A DNA stretch of 22,070 nt from CAZFAT01 sp964517075 (lineage in GTDB: Bacteria > Acidobacteriota > Vicinamibacteria > Vicinamibacterales > SCN-69-37), in the NCBI GenBank assembly GCA_964517075.1, contig CAZFAT010000065.1:1-22070 (forward strand), read 5' to 3'. Made by a program: the position numbers and the translations under genes. This document shows positions 12,125 through 20,069 of this stretch, in pieces. The notes under the pieces were generated by a model. It made no database searches and was not told the DNA's origin. It was given only the letters and a program-made list of their open reading frames with translations. Each line of letters opens with the position of its first letter. Position 1 is the stretch's first letter.

Positions 12125-14216
12125 CCTCGTCTTCCTGGGCCTCCCCGCGCTCGGCCTTCGACGCCGCGATGATCCTGGCGTGCAGGTGGCCGGGCACCTC
12201 GTCGTAGTGTGAGAACTCCATGTGGTACGCGCCCCGGCCGCCGGTCTGGGACGTCAGCGTCTGCTCGTAACTCAGCATCTCGGCCATGGGCACGGTCGCC
12301 CGAATGACCGTCGCCGAGCCGCGCGTGTCCATGCCGGCAATCCGGCCGCGGCGGCTGTTGAGGTCGCCCATCAGATCGCCCGCGAAATCCGACGGCGCGT
12401 AGACCTCGACGGTCATGATGGGTTCGAGGAGCGTCGGGCGCGCTTTTGACATCGCGTCCTTGAACGCCAGCCGGCCGGCCATCTTGAACGACAGTTCGTT
12501 CGAGTCCACGTCGTGGTACGAGCCGTCGAAGACGGTGACCCGAAAGTCCACCATCGGATAGCCCGCCAGGTACCCGCGCAGCCGGGCGTCCTGGACGCCT
12601 TTCTCGACGGCCGGCACGAACTGGCGCGGACTCGCCCCGCCGAAGATGTCGTCGACGAACTCGAACTCGGATCCCCGGGGCAGCGGCTCCACGCGGATCT
12701 TGCAGTCGCCGAACTGCCCGTGGCCGCCGGTCTGTTTCTTGTGGCGGCCGTGCGCCTCCGCCTTCGCGGTAATCGTCTCGCGATACGGGATGTGCGGCGG
12801 TTTCAGGTTCAGCTCGACGCCGAACCGCCGGCGGAGCTTGGCCACGGTCACCTCGATGTGCAGCTGGCCCTGGCCGGAGAGCAGCAGGTCGTGCGTCTGC
12901 GCGTCGCGCGTGTAGCCGATGGAGGGATCCTCCTCACGCAGCCGCTGCATGGCCGGTCCGATCTTGTCCTCGTCGTTGCGGCTCTTCGGTTCGATGGCGT
13001 AGGAGAGCACCGGCTCGGGGAACGTGAGGGGCGCGGGCCGGACGGTGAACAGCCGGTCCCCCAGCGTGTTGCCCGTGTGCGTGTCTTTCAGCTTGGCGAC
13101 GGCGCCCAGATCGCCGGCGTGAACTTCAGGCACGTGCGTCTGCGTCTTGCCCTGCAACAGGAGCAGGTGGCCGAAGCGCTCGGGCGCGTCCTGCGTGAGG
13201 TTGTGGACCGTGGTTTCAGCGCGCAGCACGCCGGAGAGCACGCGGAACATCGTGATGCGTCCGGCGAACTGGTCGGCCATCGTCTTCCAGACCCAGAGGC
13301 CGAGGGGCGCGCCGTCCACCGCCGGGCACGTCGTGGCGTCGCCCTGCGGCGTGTGGCCGGGAAACGGCCGTTCGGCCGGCGACGGGACGTAGGCCAGCAG
13401 GGCGTCGGCCAGAGGCTGGACGCCGATGTTGCGCAGGCCCGAGGCGCAGAAGACCGGGAAGAGGCGTCCGGATCCGATCGCGCGGCTCAACCCACCGACG
13501 AGTTCCTCCTGCGTCAGGCTGCCCGCCTCGAAGAACTTCTCCATCAGCGCGTCGTCGGCCTCGGCGACCATCTCGATCAACGCGTCGCGGGCAGCCTGCG
13601 CGGCCGGCTGGAGCGCGTCGGCCACCGGGCCCTCGGTGGGTTGGCCCGATCCATCGGCCGGAAACGTCCAGGCGCGCATCGCGACCAGGTCCACAACGCC
13701 GCGGAAGTCCCTCTCTTCGCCAATCGGCAGCTGCAGGGGAACGCAGCTGCGGCCCAGCGTGGCCCGCATGGACTGGAGGCTGCGGTCCAGACTCGCGCGG
13801 TCGCGGTCGAGGCGGTTGCACACGACGAGACGCGGCAGGCCGGCTTCCTCGGCGGCACTCCAGACCTTCTCGGTCGACACCTGCACGCCGCTCACGCCAT
13901 CCACCACGACGACGGCGGCCTCGGCGACGCGGAGGGCGGCACGCGCCTCGCTGAGGAAGTTGCCCATGCCGGGCGTGTCGATCAGGTTGACCTTGACGCG
14001 GTTCCATTCGAAGAAGGCGGGGGAGGCCGACAGCGTGTGCCGGCGGGCGATGGCCTCCTCGTCGAAGTCCGTGACCGTCGTGCCGTCGTCGACGGTGCCC
14101 AGCCGGTTCACCGCGCCGGTGTCGAACAGCAACGCGGACGCCAGCTGCGTCTTGCCCGCGCCACTGTGTCCCACGAGCGCCACGTTCCGAATCGCCGCCG
14201 CGTCGAAGACCTTCAT
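12120..14216 (-). CDS. Elongation factor G-like GTPase (EF-G2-type paralogue)
   Basis: The 698 residues have the full EF-G layout: GTPase domain (about 1-275), domain II (about 300-395), III, IV (with YRETITAKAEAHGRHKKQTGGHGQFGDCKIRVEP and SYHDVDSNELSFKMAGRLAF in pattern) and V. GTPase motifs: P-loop GHSGAGKT (16-23), DTPG (80-83), NRLD (134-137, usually NKxD) and CASG (257-260). Canonical EF-G has AHIDAGKT and DTPGH; here the P-loop differs and Met84 replaces the catalytic histidine. Switch I RGIT is RRHT. This fits the EF-G-like EF-G2 paralogues, whose role is poorly known, rather than the main translocase. The ATG at 14216 has GGAGG nine bases upstream; the open frame extends further but is not EF-G-like. 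It lies 83 bases downstream of the permease pair and may be cotranscribed or have its own promoter. Confidence 0.9.
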   Translation of the reverse strand: MKVFDAAAIRNVALVGHSGAGKTQLASALLFDTGAVNRLGTVDDGTTVTDFDEEAIARRHTLSASPAFFEWNRVKVNLIDTPGMGNFLSEARAALRVAEAAVVVVDGVSGVQVSTEKVWSAAEEAGLPRLVVCNRLDRDRASLDRSLQSMRATLGRSCVPLQLPIGEERDFRGVVDLVAMRAWTFPADGSGQPTEGPVADALQPAAQAARDALIEMVAEADDALMEKFFEAGSLTQEELVGGLSRAIGSGRLFPVFCASGLRNIGVQPLADALLAYVPSPAERPFPGHTPQGDATTCPAVDGAPLGLWVWKTMADQFAGRITMFRVLSGVLRAETTVHNLTQDAPERFGHLLLLQGKTQTHVPEVHAGDLGAVAKLKDTHTGNTLGDRLFTVRPAPLTFPEPVLSYAIEPKSRNDEDKIGPAMQRLREEDPSIGYTRDAQTHDLLLSGQGQLHIEVTVAKLRRRFGVELNLKPPHIPYRETITAKAEAHGRHKKQTGGHGQFGDCKIRVEPLPRGSEFEFVDDIFGGASPRQFVPAVEKGVQDARLRGYLAGYPMVDFRVTVFDGSYHDVDSNELSFKMAGRLAFKDAMSKARPTLLEPIMTVEVYAPSDFAGDLMGDLNSRRGRIAGMDTRGSATVIRATVPMAEMLSYEQTLTSQTGGRGAYHMEFSHYDEVPGHLHARIIAASKAERGEAQEDEA

Positions 14217-14225
14217 AGGGGGGAT

Positions 14226-14230
14226 CCTCC
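14226..14230 (-). promoter_or_regulatory. Ribosome binding site of the EF-G-like gene
   Basis: On the minus strand GGAGG lies nine bases before the ATG at 14216. It decides the start against the longer open frame reaching 14477, which overlaps the upstream permease gene. Confidence 0.75.
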
Positions 14231-14244
14231 GGATCAGCCGGATG

Positions 14245-14256
14245 ATATTAAAAAAC
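14245..14256 (-). promoter_or_regulatory. A+T-rich patch, possible -10 element for the EF-G-like gene
   Basis: On the minus strand the bases read GTTTTTTAATAT, an island of A+T in G+C-rich DNA; TAATAT matches four of six positions of the TATAAT consensus. No clear -35 box is seen at the right distance. The T run has no stem in front of it, so I prefer promoter over terminator, weakly. Confidence 0.25.
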
Positions 14257-14273
14257 TCGCCCCACGGCCCCTC

Positions 14274-14300
14274 GAACCTTGGAACCTTGGAACCTTGAAC
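14274..14300. repeat. Tandem repeat (GAACCTTG)x3 next to a permease stop codon
   Basis: Three perfect 8-base copies lie at 14274-14281, 14282-14289 and 14290-14297, followed by AAC. On the coding (minus) strand the array begins within or directly after the TAG stop of the permease gene, reading TTCAAGGTTCCAAGGTTCC. Its unit differs from the AAGTTAGAAG repeats elsewhere in the window, but both are short, intergenic and close to gene ends. Confidence 0.85.
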
Positions 14301-15580
14301 TACTCGTAGCGAAGCGCCTCGATGGGATCGAGGCGGGCCGCGCGAATGGCGGGGATCATGCCGAACAGCACGCCGACGCCGGCCGAGAAGCCGATGCCGA
14401 TGGCGAACGACCACCAGGGCAGCGAGATCGGGAATCCGGTCAGGAAATGCACCGCGAGGCCGATCAACGTGCCGCACCCGATCCCGAGCAGGCCGCCGGC
14501 CGAGGTGAGGAACACGGCCTCGAGCAGGAACTGCCAGAGGACCTCCACCCGCCGCGCGCCGAGGGCCTTGCGCACCCCGATTTCCCGGGTCCGCTCCGTG
14601 ACACTGATCGTCATGATGCTCATGACCCCAATGCCGCCGACCATCAGGGCGATCGATGACAGGGTGACGAGCGCCAGGAACACCGCTTGCGTGATGCGTC
14701 CCCAGGTGGCGAGCACCGCGTCCTGCGTCATGAGATCGAAGTCGTTGGGTTCGTGCAACTGGAGCCGGTGACGGATCCGCATCACTTCTTCGATCTCGCG
14801 CATCGCCTGTTCGCGCGGCACGCCGTCGCGCGGGACCACGGCGATCTGAATGCTCCGCGATTCGCCGCGCGCCAGCAGGTTGGCGCGGATCCCGTACTGC
14901 TTCTGGTAGGCCGTGTGCGGGATCACGACCACGTCATCCGGGCCCTCGTCGCCGATTGCGGGGCTGGGCCGCTTCGCGAGCACGCCCACGACGGTGTAGG
15001 GAAACAGGCCCAGCCGAACCTGCTTCCCGATCGGGTCCTCGGCGGGGAAGAGCGCCTGCACGGCCGTCTGGCCGAGGACCACGACGCTCTGACGGCGCTG
15101 CAGTTCCGAGGGCGTGAAGAACCGGCCCTGTTCGACGGTCACCTGCATGACCGCCGGCCAGCGATCCGTGGTACCGACCACCAGGAGGGGTTTCGTGCGC
15201 TGGTTGCGGTAGGTGACGCGGAGCCGGTTGCCGCCGCCGAGCGGGCCGCTGAAGGCCACGTCCACGACCTGGATCGACGGCGCCCGCTCGATGGCCGCGG
15301 CATCGCCGGGCGTCAGGTTCGGCCGCCGCTGGACGGCCGCGTAGTCGACGCCCGACGCGGCGCTCGTGAAGGAGAAGCGCTGGACGTAGATCGTCTCAGG
15401 CCCGATCTCGCGGATCATGTTGCGGAAACTCTCGTCCAGTCCGCGGACGAGCGCCGTGATGCCGACGATGGACGTGATGCCGATCACGATGCCGAGCACG
15501 GTCAGCGCCGAACGCATCTTGTTCGTGCGCAAGGTGTCCCACGACATCGCGACGATCTGGGTGAACAGGGACCAGCGCAT
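14300..15580 (-). CDS. FtsX/MacB-type ABC transporter permease (second of pair)
   Basis: The 426 residues have the four-span MacB layout: a first membrane segment near 22-45 (MRSALTVLGIVIGITSIVGITALV in pattern), a large periplasmic MacB-type core domain (about 50-290), and three C-terminal spans. The cytoplasmic coupling motif SVTERTREIGVRKALGARRVEVLWQF and the C-terminal PAIRAARLDPIEALRYE are hallmarks of this family. Such proteins do not carry substrates through the membrane; they use ATP hydrolysis by a partner to drive periplasmic work or extrude substrates via an adaptor. No ATPase domain is fused, unlike E. coli MacB. The start ATG lies three bases after the stop of the first permease, so they are cotranscribed. 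Substrate is not predictable. Confidence 0.93.
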   Translation of the reverse strand: MRWSLFTQIVAMSWDTLRTNKMRSALTVLGIVIGITSIVGITALVRGLDESFRNMIREIGPETIYVQRFSFTSAASGVDYAAVQRRPNLTPGDAAAIERAPSIQVVDVAFSGPLGGGNRLRVTYRNQRTKPLLVVGTTDRWPAVMQVTVEQGRFFTPSELQRRQSVVVLGQTAVQALFPAEDPIGKQVRLGLFPYTVVGVLAKRPSPAIGDEGPDDVVVIPHTAYQKQYGIRANLLARGESRSIQIAVVPRDGVPREQAMREIEEVMRIRHRLQLHEPNDFDLMTQDAVLATWGRITQAVFLALVTLSSIALMVGGIGVMSIMTISVTERTREIGVRKALGARRVEVLWQFLLEAVFLTSAGGLLGIGCGTLIGLAVHFLTGFPISLPWWSFAIGIGFSAGVGVLFGMIPAIRAARLDPIEALRYE

Positions 15581-15583
15581 TGG

Positions 15584-16807
15584 CTACTCCCGCCGGAGCG
15601 CTTCGATCGGGTCCAGGGCCGCCGCCCGCATCGCCGGGTACAACCCGAAGAACAATCCCACCAGGGCCGTCATCGAGATGCCAATCGCGATCGACCACAT
15701 CTCGACGATGGCCGGCAGGGGCGTGAGCTGGCTGATGATCCAGGCAATCAGGAACCCGAGCGCGGTGCCCACGCACCCGCCGAACGTCGAGAGCGTGATG
15801 GACTCGGTGAGAATCTGCCACAGGACGTCGCGTCGCCGCGCCCCCAGCGACTTGCGGAGCCCGATCTCGCGCGTGCGCTCGCTCACGACCATCAGCATGA
15901 TGTTCATGATGACGATGCCGCCCACGACCAGCGACAGGCTGACGACGCCAATGAGCAGCGCGAAGATGCCCGACGTGGCCTGACGGTACAGGTTCAGGAA
16001 GGTATCCGAGGACAGAATGCCGAAATTGTCCGGCTCGCTCGGGCGCAGCCGCCGTTCGACCCGCATCGCCACGCGGGCATCGTCCATCGCCTCAGTCACG
16101 AGTGACGGGTTCCGGGGACGGACCGTGAGGCGCAACCCGATCCGCGATCCGAACACCCGCGCCATCGCCGCGAGCGGCACGACGACATACTCGTCCTGCG
16201 ACTGGCCGAAGATCAGGCCGCGCTTGGGCGCGACGCCGGCGACGCGGAAGTGCACGCCACCGATCAGAATCGTCTTCTCGAGGGGTTCGAGCGGCCCGAA
16301 GAGCTGCTCGGCCGTGCCCCAGCCCAGAATGGCCACCGGGCGCCCGGCGTCGAATTCGGCCGGCGTGATGAGCCGGCCACGTTCCACGGCGGTGGACGGC
16401 AGTGACACGTACTCGCGGGTCACGCCGCGGACCTGGACGCTCTCGATCGCGACCGTCTGGTACTTGACCTGGCCGCTCGAGCCGGATTCGGCCATCACCG
16501 TGGCGATCGCGCCGCCGAAGCGGCGCAGGGCGTGCGCATCGTCGAGCGTGATGCGCGGATTGCTTTGCGCGCGGAGCTGTTCCTCCTCGGTGGTCACGAG
16601 ACCGCGGCTGGTGACGCTGAAGGTGTCGGCGGAGAACTCGCTTTGAATCGCGTCCGTGACCGACGCGTTCAGTCCCTGCACCAGCGACACGACGGCAATG
16701 ATGGACGTCACCGCCACGATGTTGCCGAGCACGGTGAGCAGCGACCGGAGTTTGTTCGCCCAGATGGCCTGGAGGGCGATGCCGGCCGCTTCGAACAGCC
16801 GCTGCAT
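15584..16807 (-). CDS. FtsX/MacB-type ABC transporter permease (first of pair)
   Basis: The 407 residues follow the same plan as the neighbouring permease: an N-terminal span (LRSLLTVLGNIVAVTSIIAVVSLV in pattern), a periplasmic MacB-type core (about 50-275), then three C-terminal spans. VSERTREIGLRKSLGARRRDVLWQI and the terminal YPAMRAAALDPIEALRRE are the family marks. The two permeases are clearly divergent copies and probably form a heterodimer. Its ATG starts one base after the stop of the adaptor gene. No ATP-binding gene lies in the operon as seen, so the ATPase must be encoded elsewhere if the transporter works. Confidence 0.93.
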   Translation of the reverse strand: MQRLFEAAGIALQAIWANKLRSLLTVLGNIVAVTSIIAVVSLVQGLNASVTDAIQSEFSADTFSVTSRGLVTTEEEQLRAQSNPRITLDDAHALRRFGGAIATVMAESGSSGQVKYQTVAIESVQVRGVTREYVSLPSTAVERGRLITPAEFDAGRPVAILGWGTAEQLFGPLEPLEKTILIGGVHFRVAGVAPKRGLIFGQSQDEYVVVPLAAMARVFGSRIGLRLTVRPRNPSLVTEAMDDARVAMRVERRLRPSEPDNFGILSSDTFLNLYRQATSGIFALLIGVVSLSLVVGGIVIMNIMLMVVSERTREIGLRKSLGARRRDVLWQILTESITLSTFGGCVGTALGFLIAWIISQLTPLPAIVEMWSIAIGISMTALVGLFFGLYPAMRAAALDPIEALRRE

Positions 16808-16808
16808 G

Positions 16809-18182
16809 TCAGCGCTCTTGCGTCGTCGTCGCCGGGCCCGCGCCCCCGCCCGGGGAGTCGAGCCCCGTGGTCGACCCGGTCACCCGGATGACGTCGCCTT
16901 CCCGCAGCGTCCGTACCGACGCAAAGGGCCCGGTGATCACCTCATCCCCTTCGCTCAGACCGTCGAGGACTTCGAAGTGCCGCTCACCCGCAATGCCGGT
17001 CTTGACCGGCACGAACACGGCTCGTCCGTTGCGCGCGACGAACACCCCCTCGAACTCCTTGCGGCTCTGGCCCGGGCCGGGTGCCGCCGGCCCGGCGGCA
17101 CGCCCGGAGGGTGCCGCGCCCGCCGGGGTCACGATCTTCCCCGCGGGGTCGACGATCAGTTCCCGCACGGTCATGGCCTGGATGGGGACGGCCAGCGCCT
17201 GCGATCGCGTCGCCGTGGTGATCACGGCCGTGCAGGTGAAGCCGGGCCGCACGTTCGGCACTTCGCCGTCGATGGTGACCACGACCTTGAAGTTGGTTGC
17301 CCGGCCGGCGTTCTGCGCCGCCTGGCCCGTGGCCTGGATCGGGCTGTTGCCCAGTTCGGTCACGCGGCCGGCGAACTCACGGTCTGGAATCGGGTCAATC
17401 GTGATTTTGGCCGTCTGACCCGTGCGGATGAATGGGATGTCAGTCTCGTCGACCTCGATCTCCGTCTCCAGCACCGACAGGTCCGCGATGGTCAGGAGCA
17501 CCGTGCCGGCGTTGTTCATCGTGCCCACGATCGCGGTCTCGCCCTCCTCGATGTTCCGTCGGATGACGATGCCGTCGATCGGCGAGACGATGCGCACCTT
17601 GTTCAGGTCGTAGCGGGCGCTCTCGAGGCTCGCCTCTTCCTGCTTGATGCGCTGCTCCTGGGTTCGCACGGATTGCTCGCTCGCCCGGACGTCGGTCTGA
17701 CGCATCCGGAAGTCGTTCATCGTCCGTTCGTACGTTTCGCGGGGAATCAGGCCCTCCTTCATGAGGCTTTCCTGCCGGCCCAGGGTATCCTCGGCCTGCT
17801 TGAGCGCCACCTTGGAGTTCTCCGCCTGCGAGCGGGTCTGTTCGAGTTGCGACCGGGCCGTCGCGAGGCTCGCCTCCCGGTTCTGAACGGCCGTCTCGAG
17901 ATTGCGCGGATCGATTTGCAGCAGGGGCTGACCGGTCGTGACCGTGTCGCCCTCCGCCACCTGCAGGTCCACGACCTTGCCCATCGTCTCGGCGCTGATG
18001 TTGACGGTCTTTTTCGCCTGGATCTTGCCGCTCGCGGACACCACCGCTTCGAGGTCCTGGCGGCTCACTTTCTCCACCGTGACGGCGAGGCCGGCCGGTC
18101 CTCTCAGACCAAAGTTGGCGTAGCCCACCGCGGCGAGGACGACGACCACTCCGAGACCGATCCAGAGTTTCTTTCGAGTCAT
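16809..18182 (-). CDS. MacA/HlyD-type periplasmic adaptor (membrane fusion protein)
   Basis: The 457 residues start MTRKKLWIGLGVVVVLAAVGYANFG, a single membrane anchor. Next come a lipoyl-like half (about 50-90, SGKIQAKKTVNISAETMGKV), a long alpha-helical hairpin rich in Glu, Gln, Arg and Ala (about 95-195), the second lipoyl half (VRIVSPIDGIVIRRNIEEGE) and beta-barrel regions (LSVLETEIEVDETDI). A low-complexity Ala/Gly/Pro stretch lies near 365-385. This is the layout of adaptors that link inner-membrane MacB-like permeases to an outer-membrane channel. The ATG at 18182 fits; the open frame upstream overlaps the YIP1 gene and is not coding. It is two bases after that gene and one before the permease. 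Confidence 0.93.
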   Translation of the reverse strand: MTRKKLWIGLGVVVVLAAVGYANFGLRGPAGLAVTVEKVSRQDLEAVVSASGKIQAKKTVNISAETMGKVVDLQVAEGDTVTTGQPLLQIDPRNLETAVQNREASLATARSQLEQTRSQAENSKVALKQAEDTLGRQESLMKEGLIPRETYERTMNDFRMRQTDVRASEQSVRTQEQRIKQEEASLESARYDLNKVRIVSPIDGIVIRRNIEEGETAIVGTMNNAGTVLLTIADLSVLETEIEVDETDIPFIRTGQTAKITIDPIPDREFAGRVTELGNSPIQATGQAAQNAGRATNFKVVVTIDGEVPNVRPGFTCTAVITTATRSQALAVPIQAMTVRELIVDPAGKIVTPAGAAPSGRAAGPAAPGPGQSRKEFEGVFVARNGRAVFVPVKTGIAGERHFEVLDGLSEGDEVITGPFASVRTLREGDVIRVTGSTTGLDSPGGGAGPATTTQER

Positions 18183-18184
18183 CG

Positions 18185-18919
18185 TCACCTGCTGAACAGA
18201 AACGGCAGCGCGGCAAACGCCGCGGTGATGAGCGCGTGCAGTACGAGGAGCGCGGCAAAGACGCTTCCGGTCTTCCGACGGTACAGCAGCGCGAGGCCAA
18301 TGGCGGTGACGGCGACCGACCAGATCTGGAAGACGGTCAGCATGCCGAGGAACGACGCCGCGAAACCGTCCGGATCGACCATGGGGGCCAGCGCGACCAG
18401 GCTGAAGGGCCCGCCCGGCGTGACCACGTTCTGCATGTACTGGATGGGCGCGCTCACGAGCGCGCCGAGTGCCGTAATCACCTGCGCATGCGTGACGATG
18501 GCCAGTACCTGCTTGAAGGTCCCCGTTCCTCCGAGGAACGCATTGAAGCCGGCCCAGTAGAGGCCCGTGAAGATCAGCGTGGTGACCGGCACCATCACGA
18601 AGATGCCCACGAGCGTCAGGTAGGGTCCCACGCGCGCCGCCTGCTGTTCCATGCGGGCGTAGGCGTCGGGCGACACCGGCTGGCCGGTGAATCGCTCGGT
18701 CTGCCGGACCTGCATATCGAGCATGGCCCGTCGTCCCTTCTCGGTGAACTGCGGTCCTGCGGTGGCCACCGCCAGCGCGAGGCACACCAGCAGCAGCACG
18801 CCGACCGGACGCGGAAACTGGATGACCGCACGAAGGGTGTCGCCCGGAGCCGTCACCATGCCGACCGCTCGGGCCAGCAGTCCCTTGGCGGCGACTGGGG
18901 CGCCGGCCGGTTCGCTCAT
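18185..18919 (-). CDS. YIP1-family integral membrane protein
   Basis: The 244 residues show about five hydrophobic spans, at roughly 38-55, 98-125, 140-165, 190-215 and 220-243. The piece GGTGTFKQVLAIVTHAQVITALGALVSAP matches the style of bacterial Yip1-domain proteins, whose function is unknown. The ATG at 18919 has AGAGGA upstream; an alternative start 13 codons earlier lacks support. It is the first gene of the minus-strand transporter operon, two bases before the adaptor, so a role in or regulation of that transporter is a reasonable guess but no more. Confidence 0.75.
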   Translation of the reverse strand: MSEPAGAPVAAKGLLARAVGMVTAPGDTLRAVIQFPRPVGVLLLVCLALAVATAGPQFTEKGRRAMLDMQVRQTERFTGQPVSPDAYARMEQQAARVGPYLTLVGIFVMVPVTTLIFTGLYWAGFNAFLGGTGTFKQVLAIVTHAQVITALGALVSAPIQYMQNVVTPGGPFSLVALAPMVDPDGFAASFLGMLTVFQIWSVAVTAIGLALLYRRKTGSVFAALLVLHALITAAFAALPFLFSR

Positions 18920-18965
18920 CGGAGAATCCTCTGAAGGGGCGGGCGAACCGGCCCGCAACCGGCCA

Positions 18966-18971
18966 ATTCTA
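18966..18971 (-). promoter_or_regulatory. Possible -10 box for the YIP1-adaptor-permease operon
   Basis: The 99-base divergent gap 18920-19018 must hold at least one promoter. On the minus strand TAGAAT (five of six to TATAAT) stands about 46 bases before the YIP1 ATG. A weak -35-like GTGAAC lies 16 bases upstream. For the rightward gene I see only TGATACC near 19003-19009, less convincing. Confidence 0.3.
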
Positions 18972-19018
18972 CCGCGCGCCTCCCGCCGTTCACGGGCCGG
19001 GGCTGATACCCTGCTCGC

Positions 19019-19999
19019 ATGTACCTCAGCCCTGTGTTCGTGACGGCCATGTGTCTGGTGATCGGCGCGTCGGCGTCAACCGCGTCCGCCCAGCAGGTGT
19101 TCGAGTCGGTCGGGGAGCGTGCCCTCGGCATGGGCGGAGCCTTCGTCGCGGTCGCCGATGACGCGACGGCCGTCTTCTGGAACCCCGCGGGGCTGGTGTC
19201 CGGGCCGGCTGCGGGAATGACAATCGGGTGGCATCGCTTTCAGTTCGGTAATCTCAAAGACGAGGTTCAGCCTGGTCCGGTTCGCCGCCGGGCCACCCTG
19301 ACCAGCCTCGGCACCCTGCCGCTGGGTTTGGCGTACGGCCGCTTCGAGACGTCGCAGCTCATCGAGGGCCCGGACGGCGAGGTGATCGCCGAAACCCTCC
19401 AGACGAGCCAGTATTCGGTCACGATCCTGCAATCCGCCGGCTCGGGGCTCGTGGTGGGGTCCACGCTCAAATACGTGCGCGGTCACGTGGCGCAGGCCCC
19501 GGCGCAGGGGGCCACCGGAGGGGACGCCCTGGAGGCTGCCGGAGACCTCGAGGGGCGCCGCCACGGGCGCTTTGATCTCGATCTGGGCCTGATGGCGAAT
19601 CTTGCCCCGCTCCGCGTGGGGCTGACCTGGAAGAATCTGCGATCGCCCTCGTTTGGCGCCGAGCCCGCCGTCGCCAACACCCTGCCCCGGCAGGCCCGGC
19701 TGGGGGTCGCGTTCCTCCCCTCGGCTGGCCTGACCCTTGCTATGGACGTCGACCTGAACACGGTCGACCTTCGGGACGGCCTTCGTCGGATGTTTGCCTT
19801 TGGCGGCGAGGGCCGGGTCGGTCCTCGTCTGGTAGTCCGGTCGGGCGCGCGCCTGAATCTCGAAGGGGCGCGACGGCTGGTGGGCGCCATCGGGCTGAGC
19901 CTCGGCCTCCGGGCCGGCGTCTGGCTCGACGCGCACTACGCTCAGGGTCGCACCGACGAACAGCGCGAGTTCGGCGCGGCGCTCCGCGCCGGCTTCTAA
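19019..19999 (+). CDS. Secreted PorV/TraF-like predicted outer-membrane beta-barrel
   Basis: The 326 residues begin with a signal peptide (MYLSPVFVTAMCLVIGASASTASAQQ, cleavage likely after ASA). Then comes GERALGMGGAFVAVADDATAVFWNPAGL, the hallmark of the PorV / UPF0164 / TraF-like outer-membrane family. The rest has alternating patterns typical of beta strands (for example RVGLTWKNL, LTLAMDVDLNTVDL, AGVWLDAHYAQG) and ends in Phe, as many outer-membrane barrels do. Family members include PorV of type IX secretion, but no other such gene is visible here, so that role is not claimed. No clear ribosome binding site precedes the ATG. It lies 70 bases upstream of pilB on the same strand and could belong with it. 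Confidence 0.8.
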   Translation: MYLSPVFVTAMCLVIGASASTASAQQVFESVGERALGMGGAFVAVADDATAVFWNPAGLVSGPAAGMTIGWHRFQFGNLKDEVQPGPVRRRATLTSLGTLPLGLAYGRFETSQLIEGPDGEVIAETLQTSQYSVTILQSAGSGLVVGSTLKYVRGHVAQAPAQGATGGDALEAAGDLEGRRHGRFDLDLGLMANLAPLRVGLTWKNLRSPSFGAEPAVANTLPRQARLGVAFLPSAGLTLAMDVDLNTVDLRDGLRRMFAFGGEGRVGPRLVVRSGARLNLEGARRLVGAIGLSLGLRAGVWLDAHYAQGRTDEQREFGAALRAGF

Positions 20000-20004
20000 T
20001 CGGC

Positions 20005-20032
20005 CGCGCGCGGGGCATCCGCCACGCGCGCG
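20005..20032 (+). other. Strong hairpin between the PorV-like gene and pilB
   Basis: CGCGCGCG (20005-20012) pairs with CGCGCGCG (20025-20032), and past a bulged A GG pairs with CC, leaving a seven-base loop. It starts six bases after the stop codon. No T run follows, so it is either a mRNA 3'-end stabiliser, a partial terminator or chance. Confidence 0.35.
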
Positions 20033-20069
20033 CGTCGCCGAGGACCGCGGCCGTGTCTGTTGATCATCC

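Noticed and set aside
14250..14255. T run (minus strand) as terminator of the permease operon
   Set aside because: No G+C stem immediately precedes it; the patch is better read as a possible promoter element for the EF-G-like gene.
12513..14309. Long plus-strand open frame (598 codons) opposite the EF-G-like gene
   Set aside because: It is antisense to a gene with full EF-G domains; its product is Arg/His/Gly/Ala-rich with no recognisable domain, as expected for shadow frames in G+C-rich DNA.
16656..18560. Plus-strand open frame of 634 codons opposite the adaptor and permease genes
   Set aside because: Antisense to well-recognised genes and spanning their boundaries, with Arg/His/Asp-rich composition and no domain.
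19019..19999. Type IX secretion component PorV
   Set aside because: The N-terminal motif fits a wide family of barrels, and no other type IX gene is in the window, so only the family is claimed.
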